A stretch of DNA of 52,376 nucleotides from a virus. The stretch is taken from IMG/VR virus record IMGVR_UViG_3300037486_000387, positions 1 to 52,376 of that record. One strand, given 5' to 3'. Positions 14,164 to 22,491 of the stretch are shown here, piece by piece (position 1 is the first letter of the stretch; every line of letters starts with the position of its first letter). The notes beneath the pieces are model-generated. The model saw only the letters and a program-made list of their open reading frames with translations. It was not told the DNA's origin and did no database searches. The position numbers and the translations under genes were made by a program.

Positions 14164-17016
14164 TTATGGCTGCTGTAAAGCTGCAACCGTCGCTTCAAGT
14201 TGTTCAATGCGAATCACAGCTTCTTGTAATGCTTTTGTTAATAGTGGCACCAACTTGGCGTTATCAACTGCCCATGTATCAACAACTTCGTCACCATCAT
14301 CACCTTCTTTTACAGCATCAGGAACAACTTGATTTAATTCTTGCGCAATAAAGCCGTAATCAATTTGATACCCAGTTTCTTTCCATTTGTAGGAGCGAAC
14401 TTTGATAGACGATAGGAGATTGATTGCGCTTGGAGCAAGTTGAATATCTGATTTAAGGCGCTGGTCGGATGTTACGTTAAAACGAACTTGTCCTGCAGCC
14501 CGGTTGTAATCAATTCCTCCACGCGTTGTTCCTGCTGCACGTGCTTCAGTTATAAAAGTTACAAATTGGTTATCTCCGGTTGTTGCTGTGTTATGAACAG
14601 TTATGGGATAATCAGTGGAATTAGTATTTATAAAAGCTGCTACTTGCGAGGCGTTTTCAAAAACTACAAGGCGAGAGGCATAGCTAGTAGTCGTACCTAC
14701 CCAGAAATTACCAGTATCAGTAAAACGACCACGCTCAGTATTTGTGGTTGAAAAACTAATATATCCAGCATCTTGCGCAACAAGGCTAAATCCGTTAGTA
14801 CCACGGTGCCGGAGTTCGGTTAGAGAATTAGCTCCGCTAGCACCACGGGAAACACGAAAGGCAAAATCTGTATAAGTGGTGTCCGCTGTAAAATCTACAT
14901 ATACAAAACGGTTACCGGTTGCGCCTCCACCAATCTCAATCTGTATGTCACTTGCGTCTTTAGGTCCGATTCCTACATTACCGGCAACATCAAACAGCAG
15001 GCCAGGGTTTGTGGTACCAATTCCAACACGACCACCAGAATCAATGTGCAACCGTGATGCACCAGATGTAACTAAAGCAACAGTGTCTGTAGCAAGACTA
15101 TATAAACCTGGCTTAGTAGTAGTTCCATTACCTATTGAAATTGCTGGTGAGCTAACAGAACCTGCTGCAAAAACACCAGAGGTAAAACTTGCTGTAGTAC
15201 CTGTAACCGTAACACCCGTAATAACTGTAAAGGCACCTGAGATGCCAGTCACAGTTGTGAATTGAGCAGTAGTGCCAGTTACGGTTGCACCAGAAACTCT
15301 AGTGGTAAACACACCACTTGCAAAGTTAGCTGTTGTCCCAGTAACCGTTACTCCTGTAACAATTGTGAAGTTACCGGAGGAACCATTAACAGTTGCGAAG
15401 TTTGCTGTAGTGCCAGTAACCGTTGCACCAGTAATAACTGTAAATGCGCCAGAAATACCAGTAACTGTGGTGAATTGTGCCGTAGTGCCAGTAACGGTTT
15501 GGCCGCTAGTTGTTCCAGTTACTGAAATACCTGAGCTGAAAAAACCAGAACCGCTAACCGTTAAATTACCTGCAATCACTGCACTGGTAAACGCAAGGTT
15601 TGTAAAATTACCAGTAATTGCATTAACCGTAGTACCAGTAATTGTTGTTCCTGTGACTGTGGTAAAACCGGCCGTGTTACCAGTGATTGTGGTGAATTGA
15701 GCTGCATTACCTGTGATAGTTAACCCAGAAATACTGGTAGTAAATACTCCTGCAATACCGGCTAAGTTACTAAAATTTCCGGTATTACCGGTAACAGTTA
15801 AACCTGAAACAACAGTTGTAAAAATACCAGTCCCACCGGTAAGAGTAGTAGCTAATACCGTATTACCTGTTACAGTTAGGCCGCTAACACTTGTCGTAAA
15901 AACACCGGTTGCTCCAGTTACATTAGTAAAGCTACCCGTGTTTCCTGTAACTAAGACACCAGAAACACTAGTGGTAAAAATTCCAGAAACACCTGTGATT
16001 GATGAAACTCTTGCAGTGTCTCCTGTGATTAGAGTGCCAGAAAGGCTCGTGGTATAAACACCAGATACGCCAGTAATGTTACTGAATCTTCCGGCGTCTC
16101 CTGTAATAATTGCACCAGAAAGAATTTGTGTATAAACACCTGAAAGCGCTGTAACGCGTCCAAAAGAACTTAAATCACCAGTAACAGTTGCCCCGGAAAG
16201 AGTTGTAGTGAATGTACCAGAAACACCTGTGATATTAGAAACTCTTACAGTATCACCGCTGATAACAGACCCACTTAAAAGAGTAGTAAATACGCCAGTG
16301 GCTCCAGTGATTGTAGTTGTTCTTATTAGTGTCCCAGTAATGGTGCTGCCTGTAAACACACCAGTAGTGTTAATTGTAGAAGCAAACTGAGCAGCCCCTG
16401 AAACAATTAATCCACTTACAACCGTTAAGTCTCCGCTAATAATAAGAGCAGGAATTGAAAGTGAAGAAAATATACCAGTTGTTGCTTGAACAGTTGTCCC
16501 TGTAATTGTTACGCCACTCAATGCGTTAAAAACACCTGATGTACCAGAGATATTATTACCGGTAATTGTTGCACCACTTAAACGAGTAGAGAAATTTCCA
16601 CTAACTGCGTTTACAGTTGTACCGGTAACGGTTGTTGCTGTAACTGTTACACCGTTAATACTGGCGCCTTGTACGGTACCGCCAGTAATTGCTGAACCAC
16701 TGATGGTTCCATTAACTGTTGCGTCGTGTAAAACAACTAAACTATTGGTAGACGCCTGGTCACTGACAACTAAGCCAGAAGTGCTAGTTAAGCTAGAAAC
16801 ACTGAGAGTTCCGCCGATTGTTGTATTACCACTGATAGTACCTCCAGTGCGAGGGAGATAATAAACATTCAAATATTGTTTAGTTCCAGAAATAGTAATC
16901 TTTTTGTTTTTTAATTCTGGATCAACTTCTGCTACACGTACAAGAGTGAAAAGATCTTGCTCAGCAAGGTCGATGCCAGCAAGTTCTTGTAAGTCACTAA
17001 TGCGCCTGTTGGCCAT
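14164..17016 (-). CDS. Tail fibre with C-terminal S74 chaperone/peptidase
   Basis: The 950-aa protein has a short N-terminal attachment domain (MANRRISDLQELAGIDLAEQ). A very long repeat region of VTGTT, TTVTG and SGATITG units runs to about residue 640, predicting a beta-stranded trimeric shaft. A C-terminal Peptidase_S74 intramolecular chaperone begins near 850, with SDQRLKSDI and KLVPLLTKALQEA. S74 domains help trimerise fibres and cut themselves off. It would bind the host surface. Many repeat copies are near-identical at DNA level (about 15180-15520), so copy number may vary. Confidence 0.9.
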   Translation of the reverse strand: MANRRISDLQELAGIDLAEQDLFTLVRVAEVDPELKNKKITISGTKQYLNVYYLPRTGGTISGNTTIGGTLSVSSLTSTSGLVVSDQASTNSLVVLHDATVNGTISGSAITGGTVQGASINGVTVTATTVTGTTVNAVSGNFSTRLSGATITGNNISGTSGVFNALSGVTITGTTVQATTGIFSSLSIPALIISGDLTVVSGLIVSGAAQFASTINTTGVFTGSTITGTLIRTTTITGATGVFTTLLSGSVISGDTVRVSNITGVSGTFTTTLSGATVTGDLSSFGRVTALSGVYTQILSGAIITGDAGRFSNITGVSGVYTTSLSGTLITGDTARVSSITGVSGIFTTSVSGVLVTGNTGSFTNVTGATGVFTTSVSGLTVTGNTVLATTLTGGTGIFTTVVSGLTVTGNTGNFSNLAGIAGVFTTSISGLTITGNAAQFTTITGNTAGFTTVTGTTITGTTVNAITGNFTNLAFTSAVIAGNLTVSGSGFFSSGISVTGTTSGQTVTGTTAQFTTVTGISGAFTVITGATVTGTTANFATVNGSSGNFTIVTGVTVTGTTANFASGVFTTRVSGATVTGTTAQFTTVTGISGAFTVITGVTVTGTTASFTSGVFAAGSVSSPAISIGNGTTTKPGLYSLATDTVALVTSGASRLHIDSGGRVGIGTTNPGLLFDVAGNVGIGPKDASDIQIEIGGGATGNRFVYVDFTADTTYTDFAFRVSRGASGANSLTELRHRGTNGFSLVAQDAGYISFSTTNTERGRFTDTGNFWVGTTTSYASRLVVFENASQVAAFINTNSTDYPITVHNTATTGDNQFVTFITEARAAGTTRGGIDYNRAAGQVRFNVTSDQRLKSDIQLAPSAINLLSSIKVRSYKWKETGYQIDYGFIAQELNQVVPDAVKEGDDGDEVVDTWAVDNAKLVPLLTKALQEAVIRIEQLEATVAALQQP

Positions 17017-17047
17017 TTATCTATTCATGCAAATACCGTTAAGTAAA

Positions 17048-17053
17048 TTATAG
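17048..17053 (-). promoter_or_regulatory. Possible -10 box for the fibre operon
   Basis: TATAAT on the minus strand lies 32 nt before the fibre ATG in the 54-nt gap after the 17071-17415 gene. The -35 region is weak, so this is a candidate only. Confidence 0.35.
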
Positions 17054-17070
17054 TGTGCCCGCACCTAGCT

Positions 17071-17415
17071 CTACTTAATTTGAATCTCAATACGAGGCAA
17101 TGTCTTGGTTGCAAAATCCCAGCCAACTTGAACTGCTGTTACAAGACCACAGGACAAAAACATAATAAGAATAAGTTCAGCTACTGTTAAGTTGCGACGA
17201 ACATAAACAATTTGTGATGGAACCACCTGTTGTTGCCGTTGCTCTAAGGATGTGCGTACCGCTGCCTCCCGTGCACGGGCCTTCATCATCTCAAGTTGTT
17301 CTGGGGTAATGGTTCCAGGGATAGGCGTTGAGGGCTGACAAACCTCGAAGGGGATTTGGCTAGGAGAAATTTGTTCTTCCATAAGACTGCAGAATCTTTC
17401 CTCACACACTAGCAT
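17071..17415 (-). CDS. Membrane protein with a C-terminal TM helix, 114 aa
   Basis: A Pro-rich N-terminus leads to a charged helical segment (TPEQLEMMKARAREAAVR) and then one clear hydrophobic helix, ELILIMFLSCGLVTAVQVGW (about 80-99), before a short basic tail. The start at 17415 or an internal ATG at 17382 (MEEQIS) are both possible; neither has a strong ribosome-binding site. It heads the fibre/peptidase operon. Holin, spanin or fibre-accessory roles are possible. Confidence 0.55.
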   Translation of the reverse strand: MLVCEERFCSLMEEQISPSQIPFEVCQPSTPIPGTITPEQLEMMKARAREAAVRTSLEQRQQQVVPSQIVYVRRNLTVAELILIMFLSCGLVTAVQVGWDFATKTLPRIEIQIK

Positions 17416-17435
17416 TAAACAAAACTTTCTGTCTT

Positions 17436-17849
17436 ATGAAATACGGACTTCGAAAAGGATTAGAAGATGTGGCATTTGAATTGAAAGGAATCAGGAATAT
17501 TTTGGCATCCATGTGGCATAGCCGTTACCAAAACGGAGAAACTGATCTGTTAAATCCGGAGGCGTTTGCAGACGAATACATTCCAACCGAAGAATGTGCT
17601 AGACGCCTTGGAGTGTCTGATCAAACCATTCGCAACTGGATGGCAACTGGTCGCCAAAATACAGGTAAAGGGTGGACCGAAGGTGTCCATTACATCAATG
17701 TTTGTCCTGATATTGGTAAACGCGCTGTAATTCGTATACCCTGGAATCATCTGGTCCGATCGTTTTCCAAAGATAAACCTATGGTTGATTCTGATTTTCA
17801 TAAAATAAAGACGTTGTATCAAACCACTACCGAAGGGAAATTAGAATAA
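17436..17849 (+). CDS. Helix-turn-helix DNA-binding protein
   Basis: A 137-aa protein has a MerR/excisionase-type winged HTH: EECARRLGVSDQTIRNWMAT (about 49-68), then a wing segment GWTEGVHYINV and the basic end WNHLVRSF. It heads the plus-strand gene run up to 21304 and could regulate it. The stop overlaps the next ATG (TAATG). Confidence 0.65.
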   Translation: MKYGLRKGLEDVAFELKGIRNILASMWHSRYQNGETDLLNPEAFADEYIPTEECARRLGVSDQTIRNWMATGRQNTGKGWTEGVHYINVCPDIGKRAVIRIPWNHLVRSFSKDKPMVDSDFHKIKTLYQTTTEGKLE

Positions 17850-18307
17850 TGGCTCATCGTTTCCATGGAATTTGTATTGATTCCGTCACAGTTAACAACT
17901 ATGAAGAGCTCTTGCCTGAGTCTTTAGTGTTTCAAATTATAGATTTTCTTCCTCCCAACGGCTCCTTTGATAATGAGTGTTTGCAACGTTATTTACAAAA
18001 CCTAAAAAACTATGAAGAAGAAGACGCTAACTCCAATATGACGTTGGCAAATCGGCTGCGAATAGCATTCAAAGATATGGAACCAGCCACCATCTGCGGT
18101 AAATTTCCCTTGGCTGAATTGCCTTTGAAGAGGAGGCTGCGATGTGTAGCAGAGTACTTAATTCGTTCAGGCGAATTTGACAAGGTACGAGATGAGAAAG
18201 GTAAGCTGGTTAAAAAACGTGGTAACTTAGGCAAGCTTGTCGTACTATATAAACCTCTTCCCAAGCTCCTTGACTCTTTAGCACGCCAAAAACTTTTAAG
18301 TAAATGA
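17849..18307 (+). CDS. Hypothetical protein, 152 aa
   Basis: The ATG overlaps the preceding stop. The N-terminus is acidic (NNYEELLPESLVFQIIDFLP), the C-terminal half strongly basic (KGKLVKKRGNLGKLVVLYKP). The central LPLKRRLRCVAEYLIRSGEFD may form a winged-helix-like fold, which would fit DNA binding next to the HTH protein. No family can be named. Confidence 0.5.
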   Translation: MAHRFHGICIDSVTVNNYEELLPESLVFQIIDFLPPNGSFDNECLQRYLQNLKNYEEEDANSNMTLANRLRIAFKDMEPATICGKFPLAELPLKRRLRCVAEYLIRSGEFDKVRDEKGKLVKKRGNLGKLVVLYKPLPKLLDSLARQKLLSK

Positions 18308-18690
18308 AAAAACGTGAACAGTTAATTGCTTCGGTCATCGGGCCAGACTTGGATCCAACTAAAGCCAGGATGCTTGATGCCACCATAAAACTGATTCTAG
18401 GTGACATGGGGCAACAATATTCCAAGATGTGGGAACATGAAGGCCCTGGCGTAATGGTGTTTCAGCCTGAAAGTAAAGAACGTTCTATGTTTTTTTTGAC
18501 GTTAAAAGAACTTCACTCAGCACAGGAAGAGTGTGAGCGTAGCAATGATGATGACTTAGCTGAAAGTTTTCGTCGCATCCTTCAAGCCGCACAGAAAATT
18601 GATCCAATTGAAAAAGCTGGTTACCTCATTAATGATCAAGATGGAATGAGGTATTTTGAAATTGATTACAACCAGGCCGCTGAAAAGTAA
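18304..18690 (+). CDS. Hypothetical protein, 128 aa
   Basis: The start overlaps the preceding stop (ATGA). The protein is mainly helical and acidic, with RSNDDDLAESFRRILQAAQK in the middle and an aromatic C-terminus (GMRYFEIDYNQAAEK). No motif points to an activity. It is translationally coupled on both sides. Confidence 0.5.
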   Translation: MKKREQLIASVIGPDLDPTKARMLDATIKLILGDMGQQYSKMWEHEGPGVMVFQPESKERSMFFLTLKELHSAQEECERSNDDDLAESFRRILQAAQKIDPIEKAGYLINDQDGMRYFEIDYNQAAEK

Positions 18691-19277
18691 TGCCCATTCA
18701 TGACATCCGTAGCCGCAAAGAAGATCTTGAGTTAATCACTAACTATGACTTGATAGCTTCTGCACATGCTTTGCTTAACGGCATTGAACTTGATGTTGCT
18801 AGTTCCAAGGTTGCTAATACGTATGTAGAAGCTGAGAAATTTTTTACTCCGTTGGATGACGGTTTAAATGCTCAGCAGTGGTACGGACGTGTCTATTTGT
18901 TTCCACCAGGGGGAGCATATTTCCACGATAAAAAAAACGATAGATGGAAGATGACTAGGGCTTCGTCTCCAACCTTGGTTTCTTCTCATGCTGTTTGGTT
19001 CAGAAAACTTTATCGTTCGTGGTTTAACCGTGAAGTTGAACAGGGCCTGTACTTTACAAACTGCCCAGACATGATTCGATATGAACAGAAGATCTTTGAC
19101 TTTCCTATTTGTATCTTGAAAACCGCACCAACACTGGTCAAGAATACCAGTAAAGGTATTGGCAGACACAAAACCTGTACTTCGTTCTTGGTCTACCTGC
19201 CACCTATGGAGGATTCAGGAAATGCCGTACAAAAATTCATCAACATTTATGGCGGAAAGGGCCGGATTCTTTGCTAG
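18690..19277 (+). CDS. Dam-family (phage N6A methyltransferase-like) protein with altered catalytic motif
   Basis: The protein (195 aa) matches the phage Dam family: TNYDLIASAHALLNGIELDVASS (about 17-39) aligns with the segment that normally reads LDPASS, followed by EAEKFFTPLDDGL and WYGRVYL. The usual catalytic (D/N)PP(Y/F) is replaced by FPPG at 71-74, so the residue that contacts the target amino group is lost. The rest, including a basic C-terminal part, is intact. It may bind DNA or SAM without methylating, or act on another target. It lies immediately before dCTP deaminase. Confidence 0.6.
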   Translation: MPIHDIRSRKEDLELITNYDLIASAHALLNGIELDVASSKVANTYVEAEKFFTPLDDGLNAQQWYGRVYLFPPGGAYFHDKKNDRWKMTRASSPTLVSSHAVWFRKLYRSWFNREVEQGLYFTNCPDMIRYEQKIFDFPICILKTAPTLVKNTSKGIGRHKTCTSFLVYLPPMEDSGNAVQKFINIYGGKGRILC

Positions 19278-19310
19278 GTTTTGTAGACTAAAAGACGTTT
19301 CAGCATTTCA

Positions 19311-19898
19311 ATGAGCATCCTGGCAGATTGGGAAATTAAATACCTGGTTGAAAATAAGGAGATGATCACTCCGTTTATAGATCATCTTGTTAGCCAACGA
19401 GGTGAGCAACCGATCTTGAGTTATGGACTAAGTTCCTATGGTTATGATATTCGCTTGTCAACTCAACAATGCCTTGTTTTTGGTCGTATCCAGGCTGGTG
19501 AGTGTGATCCAAAAAACTTTAACCCTGAGATCCTGTGTGAATCAGAGTTACTAGAAGATGAAAATGGTTTGTATTTCCTACTGCCTCCTTATGGTTATTG
19601 TTTAGGCGTTGCACAGGAACGTTTAAAACTTCCTGGTGATGTGACTGTGGTTGCGGTTGGCAAATCTACTTATGCCCGATCGGGAATCCTGGTTAATATC
19701 ACTCCAGCAGAATCTGGATGGGAAGGTTATCTGACTTTAGAAATCAGTAACTGCACGGGTTTGTTTAATCGGATCTATGCTGATGAGGGAATTACCCAAC
19801 TTCTGTTCTATCGCGGCAATCCCTGCGAGGTCACTTACCAGGATCGAAAAGGCAAGTATCAAAATCAAAAGAAAGAAATTGTTTTCTCTCAAGTTTAA
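19311..19898 (+). CDS. dcd: dCTP deaminase
   Basis: The 195-aa protein is a trimeric dUTPase-fold deaminase by sequence. SYGLSSYGYDIRLS (37-50) is the N-terminal signature, GKSTYARSGI (117-126) binds triphosphate, and SGWEGYLTLEISN (135-147) carries the catalytic Glu138. GITQLLFYRG closes the core. The enzyme converts dCTP to dUTP (or dUMP if bifunctional), feeding dTTP synthesis. It follows the Dam-like gene after 33 nt in the nucleotide-metabolism part of the plus-strand run. Confidence 0.85.
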   Translation: MSILADWEIKYLVENKEMITPFIDHLVSQRGEQPILSYGLSSYGYDIRLSTQQCLVFGRIQAGECDPKNFNPEILCESELLEDENGLYFLLPPYGYCLGVAQERLKLPGDVTVVAVGKSTYARSGILVNITPAESGWEGYLTLEISNCTGLFNRIYADEGITQLLFYRGNPCEVTYQDRKGKYQNQKKEIVFSQV

Positions 19899-19919
19899 TT
19901 AACACCGAAAAAATATCTA

Positions 19920-20117
19920 ATGAGTGTAGAAAAAAAGCTTGACATCTTAGAAGTACTGACTCGTTCAGTCATCTTCCAAGAGAACGATGAGATAGCCAAG
20001 CAATTGTCTCGATACCGCAGCGATGATGTGCAATGGATACTCAATATGCTTGCTGATATGTTTGAGCAGCTTCAAGATTCCTTGGAACTTGAAGCTTACA
20101 ACAATCGCTATCTTTAA
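19920..20117 (+). CDS. Small acidic helical protein, 65 aa
   Basis: This ATG-started frame encodes a short, Leu/Asp/Gln-rich helical protein (KLDILEVLTRSVIF... VQWILNMLADMFEQLQDSLE). It follows dcd after 21 nt. The TAA overlaps the stop of the convergent 20114-20551 gene in a TTAA. Function is unknown. Confidence 0.5.
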   Translation: MSVEKKLDILEVLTRSVIFQENDEIAKQLSRYRSDDVQWILNMLADMFEQLQDSLELEAYNNRYL

Positions 20118-20551
20118 AAGAATCCTTTAAAGCTGCCAGAAAAACGCTGTGGGCCATCAGCATAATTAGTGCTGCCTGCTTGACCAATCCTGTCACCCAT
20201 GCTTGGTAATGCGGTCCCAGCGATGTTAGCCTCTGTTCTAGGGGTCTTACCACGAATGGTCGGTTCATCAATGGCAGCTTTTTGACGGAACTTACCAGCA
20301 CTCCTAGCGGCTGCAAAATATTTTGCGACTTGATCTTGTTTATCGTTTAATGATTCAACGGCTGGTCGCTCTTCTGCTCTTACACGGCGAAGATCTGTGT
20401 CATATGCCTGTTCAGGACGTAAGTCTGATGATTCAGTACCAGAGGTACCAGAGTCATTCCTTGGATCGTATTGAAGACGCCCTCTTCTACCAATCCGCGT
20501 ATCAAACGGTTCGTCTTCTTTGCCTTGACGAGGGTCGTAAAATCTTGCCAT
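20114..20551 (-). CDS. Hypothetical Arg/Asp-rich virion-type protein, 145 aa
   Basis: The ATG at 20551 starts MARFYDPRQGKEDEPFDTR, and the C-terminus is RFSGSFKGFF. The sequence is charged and low in hydrophobic residues, with KYFAAARSAGKFRQK in the middle, like other minor virion proteins of this phage. A longer frame to 20761 lies opposite other genes and is rejected. It is the only minus-strand gene within the 17.4-21.3 kb run. Confidence 0.5.
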   Translation of the reverse strand: MARFYDPRQGKEDEPFDTRIGRRGRLQYDPRNDSGTSGTESSDLRPEQAYDTDLRRVRAEERPAVESLNDKQDQVAKYFAAARSAGKFRQKAAIDEPTIRGKTPRTEANIAGTALPSMGDRIGQAGSTNYADGPQRFSGSFKGFF

Positions 20552-20591
20552 GATAATATTGTAATTGAGAAAATTTAAGTCGTATATAGCC

Positions 20592-20963
20592 ATGCACGGC
20601 GCCGCTGGATTCTTAGACGATTTTGTTAAAGACGAAATCGATTGCCGCTGTCTTAGTGAAGAAAATTTTGGTGGTCCCCTCGATAACGAGGAAAATGATG
20701 TACCATTGTATGACATGTACAACAGGGGCCTAACGGTATGCGAGCAGGGACTGGAACGCAATCCTCTTCACCTAGAAGGAAACCCTTCGCTGCAGGGGCA
20801 GAGGCCGGGCATGACCGGGTATATTCCGTCGATGGAGGAAGCTCTCGAACAGTATCCAGCTTCTTCCCCGAAGCCCAAGACGCTGATGGTGGCACTACCT
20901 TCGGCGGACAAGCTGGAACAGGAACAGATGTTGTCCAGGCAGCGCCGTGGTTTGAGCCGGTAG
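20592..20963 (+). CDS. Hypothetical protein overlapping the DUF3310 gene, 123 aa
   Basis: The ATG at 20592 (MHGAAGFLDDFVKDEIDCRC) starts a protein whose N-terminal half is acidic and plausible; the second half (about residue 50 onward) is Pro/Gln-rich and shares its DNA with the 20738-21304 frame. Over that 226-nt overlap both frames are open and GC is raised. Function is unknown. A -1 frameshift that joins it to the DUF3310 domain is conceivable but has no clear slippery site. Confidence 0.5.
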   Translation: MHGAAGFLDDFVKDEIDCRCLSEENFGGPLDNEENDVPLYDMYNRGLTVCEQGLERNPLHLEGNPSLQGQRPGMTGYIPSMEEALEQYPASSPKPKTLMVALPSADKLEQEQMLSRQRRGLSR

Positions 20964-21304
20964 GAGAGTATGGTTGTAAAGATGGAGTTTGCTCAGTTCC
21001 ATGGATGGCTGGTACTTTTTTAACTGAAGACCGTAATTCAAATTTTCCTGGGGAGAACACTATTCCCCAACGTCCCGAGTCGACCGTGGATGTAGTTAAC
21101 AATCCTTCTCATTATACTGATGGCGAGATCGAATGCATCGATGCCATCGAAGCGCAGCTAACCGCTGAAGAATATCGCGGATACCTGAAGGGCAATATTG
21201 CCAAGTATGTTTGGCGTGAGCGCCATAAAGGCGGGACAGAATCACTGAAGAAATCACGTTGGTATCTGAATCGGTTGGTGATATTTGACGAAGACCGATT
21301 TTAA
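20738..21304 (+). CDS. DUF3310 protein (phage nucleotide-kinase-like family)
   Basis: The C-terminal 70 residues carry the DUF3310 signature: VNNPSHYTDGEIECIDAIEA, then GYLKGNIAKYVWRERHKGG and LKKSRWYLNRLV. The family is common in phages, sometimes annotated as nucleotide kinase, with no proven activity known to me. The N-terminal 75 residues, inside the overlap with 20592-20963, are Gly/Ser-rich and may be untranslated or a linker. The stop shares TTAA with the convergent NblA-like gene. Confidence 0.7.
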   Translation: MRAGTGTQSSSPRRKPFAAGAEAGHDRVYSVDGGSSRTVSSFFPEAQDADGGTTFGGQAGTGTDVVQAAPWFEPVGEYGCKDGVCSVPWMAGTFLTEDRNSNFPGENTIPQRPESTVDVVNNPSHYTDGEIECIDAIEAQLTAEEYRGYLKGNIAKYVWRERHKGGTESLKKSRWYLNRLVIFDEDRF

Positions 21305-21615
21305 AAAGGAACAGCTTCTCTATCTTCATCTTCGTCATCGTCATCCTCGTCGTCGTATGCAAATGCGGCGGCGAGTTCTACTAGCTCTAGATCAGTAGGG
21401 GCATCGAATTCAATCTTAATGTTTTCGCTTTCCAAGATGTCCTTGACTGACTGCCATTCCATTAGTCGTTGGTGATAAAGGCTTAAAAGCGTATAGTGAA
21501 GCTGCTCCCAGGTCATTTCATCAGCCTGAAGTTCTGCTTTGCGCATGGCAAATTGAAGTTCTAAAGGCAGTGAAAACTCCTTGGGTCCAGATGTGCGTTC
21601 CATCTTTGTTTTCAT
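21301..21615 (-). CDS. NblA-like phycobilisome-degradation adaptor
   Basis: Residues 13-62 fit the NblA pattern: EFSLPLELQFAMRKAELQ, then MTWEQLHYTLLSLYHQRLM and VKDIL, as in NblA proteins with (F/L)SLxxEFxLR...MSxEQAxxxLxxLYxQMM...LL. NblA binds phycobiliproteins and delivers the antenna to Clp protease. The protein (104 aa) is longer than the usual 55-65 aa because of a very acidic tail, DDEDDDDEDEDRE (88-100). Phage copies would shut down or recycle the host antenna during infection. It is the last gene of the minus-strand run, just after a lysozyme. The call rests on motif resemblance only. Confidence 0.6.
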   Translation of the reverse strand: MKTKMERTSGPKEFSLPLELQFAMRKAELQADEMTWEQLHYTLLSLYHQRLMEWQSVKDILESENIKIEFDAPTDLELVELAAAFAYDDEDDDDEDEDREAVPF

Positions 21616-21633
21616 AGCTTCGATGAGAGCATT

Positions 21634-22299
21634 CTAAGACCAGCTGTTAAATAACGAATCTAGCTCATCGGAGGGGTAGTCGACCCAGTTGGTGGCATCA
21701 GTTCGAAAATCGTTAGCAAATTCTGATAGTACATATGGACTAATGCGTTGCTCTAGCTGCCGGATTGCTTGTACCTGGCCAATGGATGCCGTGTAGTTTC
21801 GGAAAGCGGCAAGCAGAATATCTGTAAAAGACCGAGAAGGCACCCCTGCTTTTTGAAGAAATAAGTTAACTTCTTCTCGCCTGCGATCCAGGAGGCCGCC
21901 AATAGCACGGTGCTCTTCATCAAAAATCCAACGGCTAATCTCTTCAGTTACTGTGCACAATTCTTCGTGTTCAATACCATCGATTACACGGCTGTAGAGA
22001 AACGCTTCCCATCCTACCGAATGAATAAACGAGATCAACGCCTGGCGCATGCAATCATCTAGATGAAGGTTTAGCTTAGAAAGCTGCGTATCAATAACAT
22101 TGATTTCATGAAATAAATACTCCAGCGCTTTCTCTTTACTGCAACACTGCCCTCTCTTTACTGGCGCACCGTCTGGATAAAATTGCGTACCATATCCAAG
22201 TGTGTAAGGTTCGCCACCAGTAACAGGATTGGCATAAGATTTTTCATTAAACCCTTCGTATTTACGAATGAGATTAATGGCATGTGAAAAATCTGCCAT
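21634..22299 (-). CDS. GH24 (T4-type) lysozyme
   Basis: The ATG at 22299 gives a 221-aa protein with the phage-lysozyme fold: INLIRKYEGF with catalytic Glu15, then EPYTLGYGTQFYPDG (30-44) holding the Gly-Tyr-Gly-Thr active-site strand, and RQALISFIHSVGWEAF (the conserved core helix). It cleaves the glycan chain between MurNAc and GlcNAc. No signal peptide is seen, so release would need a holin or virion delivery. The C-terminal third after about residue 150 is unique. Confidence 0.8.
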   Translation of the reverse strand: MADFSHAINLIRKYEGFNEKSYANPVTGGEPYTLGYGTQFYPDGAPVKRGQCCSKEKALEYLFHEINVIDTQLSKLNLHLDDCMRQALISFIHSVGWEAFLYSRVIDGIEHEELCTVTEEISRWIFDEEHRAIGGLLDRRREEVNLFLQKAGVPSRSFTDILLAAFRNYTASIGQVQAIRQLEQRISPYVLSEFANDFRTDATNWVDYPSDELDSLFNSWS

Positions 22300-22334
22300 G
22301 GGAGCAACTGCTGTTACTCCCAATCATACACAGT

Positions 22335-22454
22335 TTATGTACCTTGTCCGCGCCTTTTCTTGCGTCCGTGATTAGGAACTGAATGTTTCCCTTGGCCTTG
22401 ACGTGTTTTTTTGGGTTTAGATCCCAAATTAAGCAGTGAAGTTGGTTTTGCCAT
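22335..22454 (-). CDS. 39-aa basic protein
   Basis: A frame starting MAKPTSLLNLGSKPKKTRQG contains 13 Lys/Arg in 39 residues and ends HGRKKRRGQGT. Short basic peptides with a TRQGQG-type core are typical small phage proteins that may bind nucleic acid. It lies between the 95-aa gene and the GH24 lysozyme in the same operon. Confidence 0.55.
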   Translation of the reverse strand: MAKPTSLLNLGSKPKKTRQGQGKHSVPNHGRKKRRGQGT

Positions 22455-22491
22455 GCGTTTTGAATGAACTCCGCAGATACCTTACCACAAA

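Noticed and set aside
14876-16390. Plus-strand Val/Pro-rich frames opposite the fibre
   Set aside because: They are reverse translations of the repeated VTGTT units, not genes.
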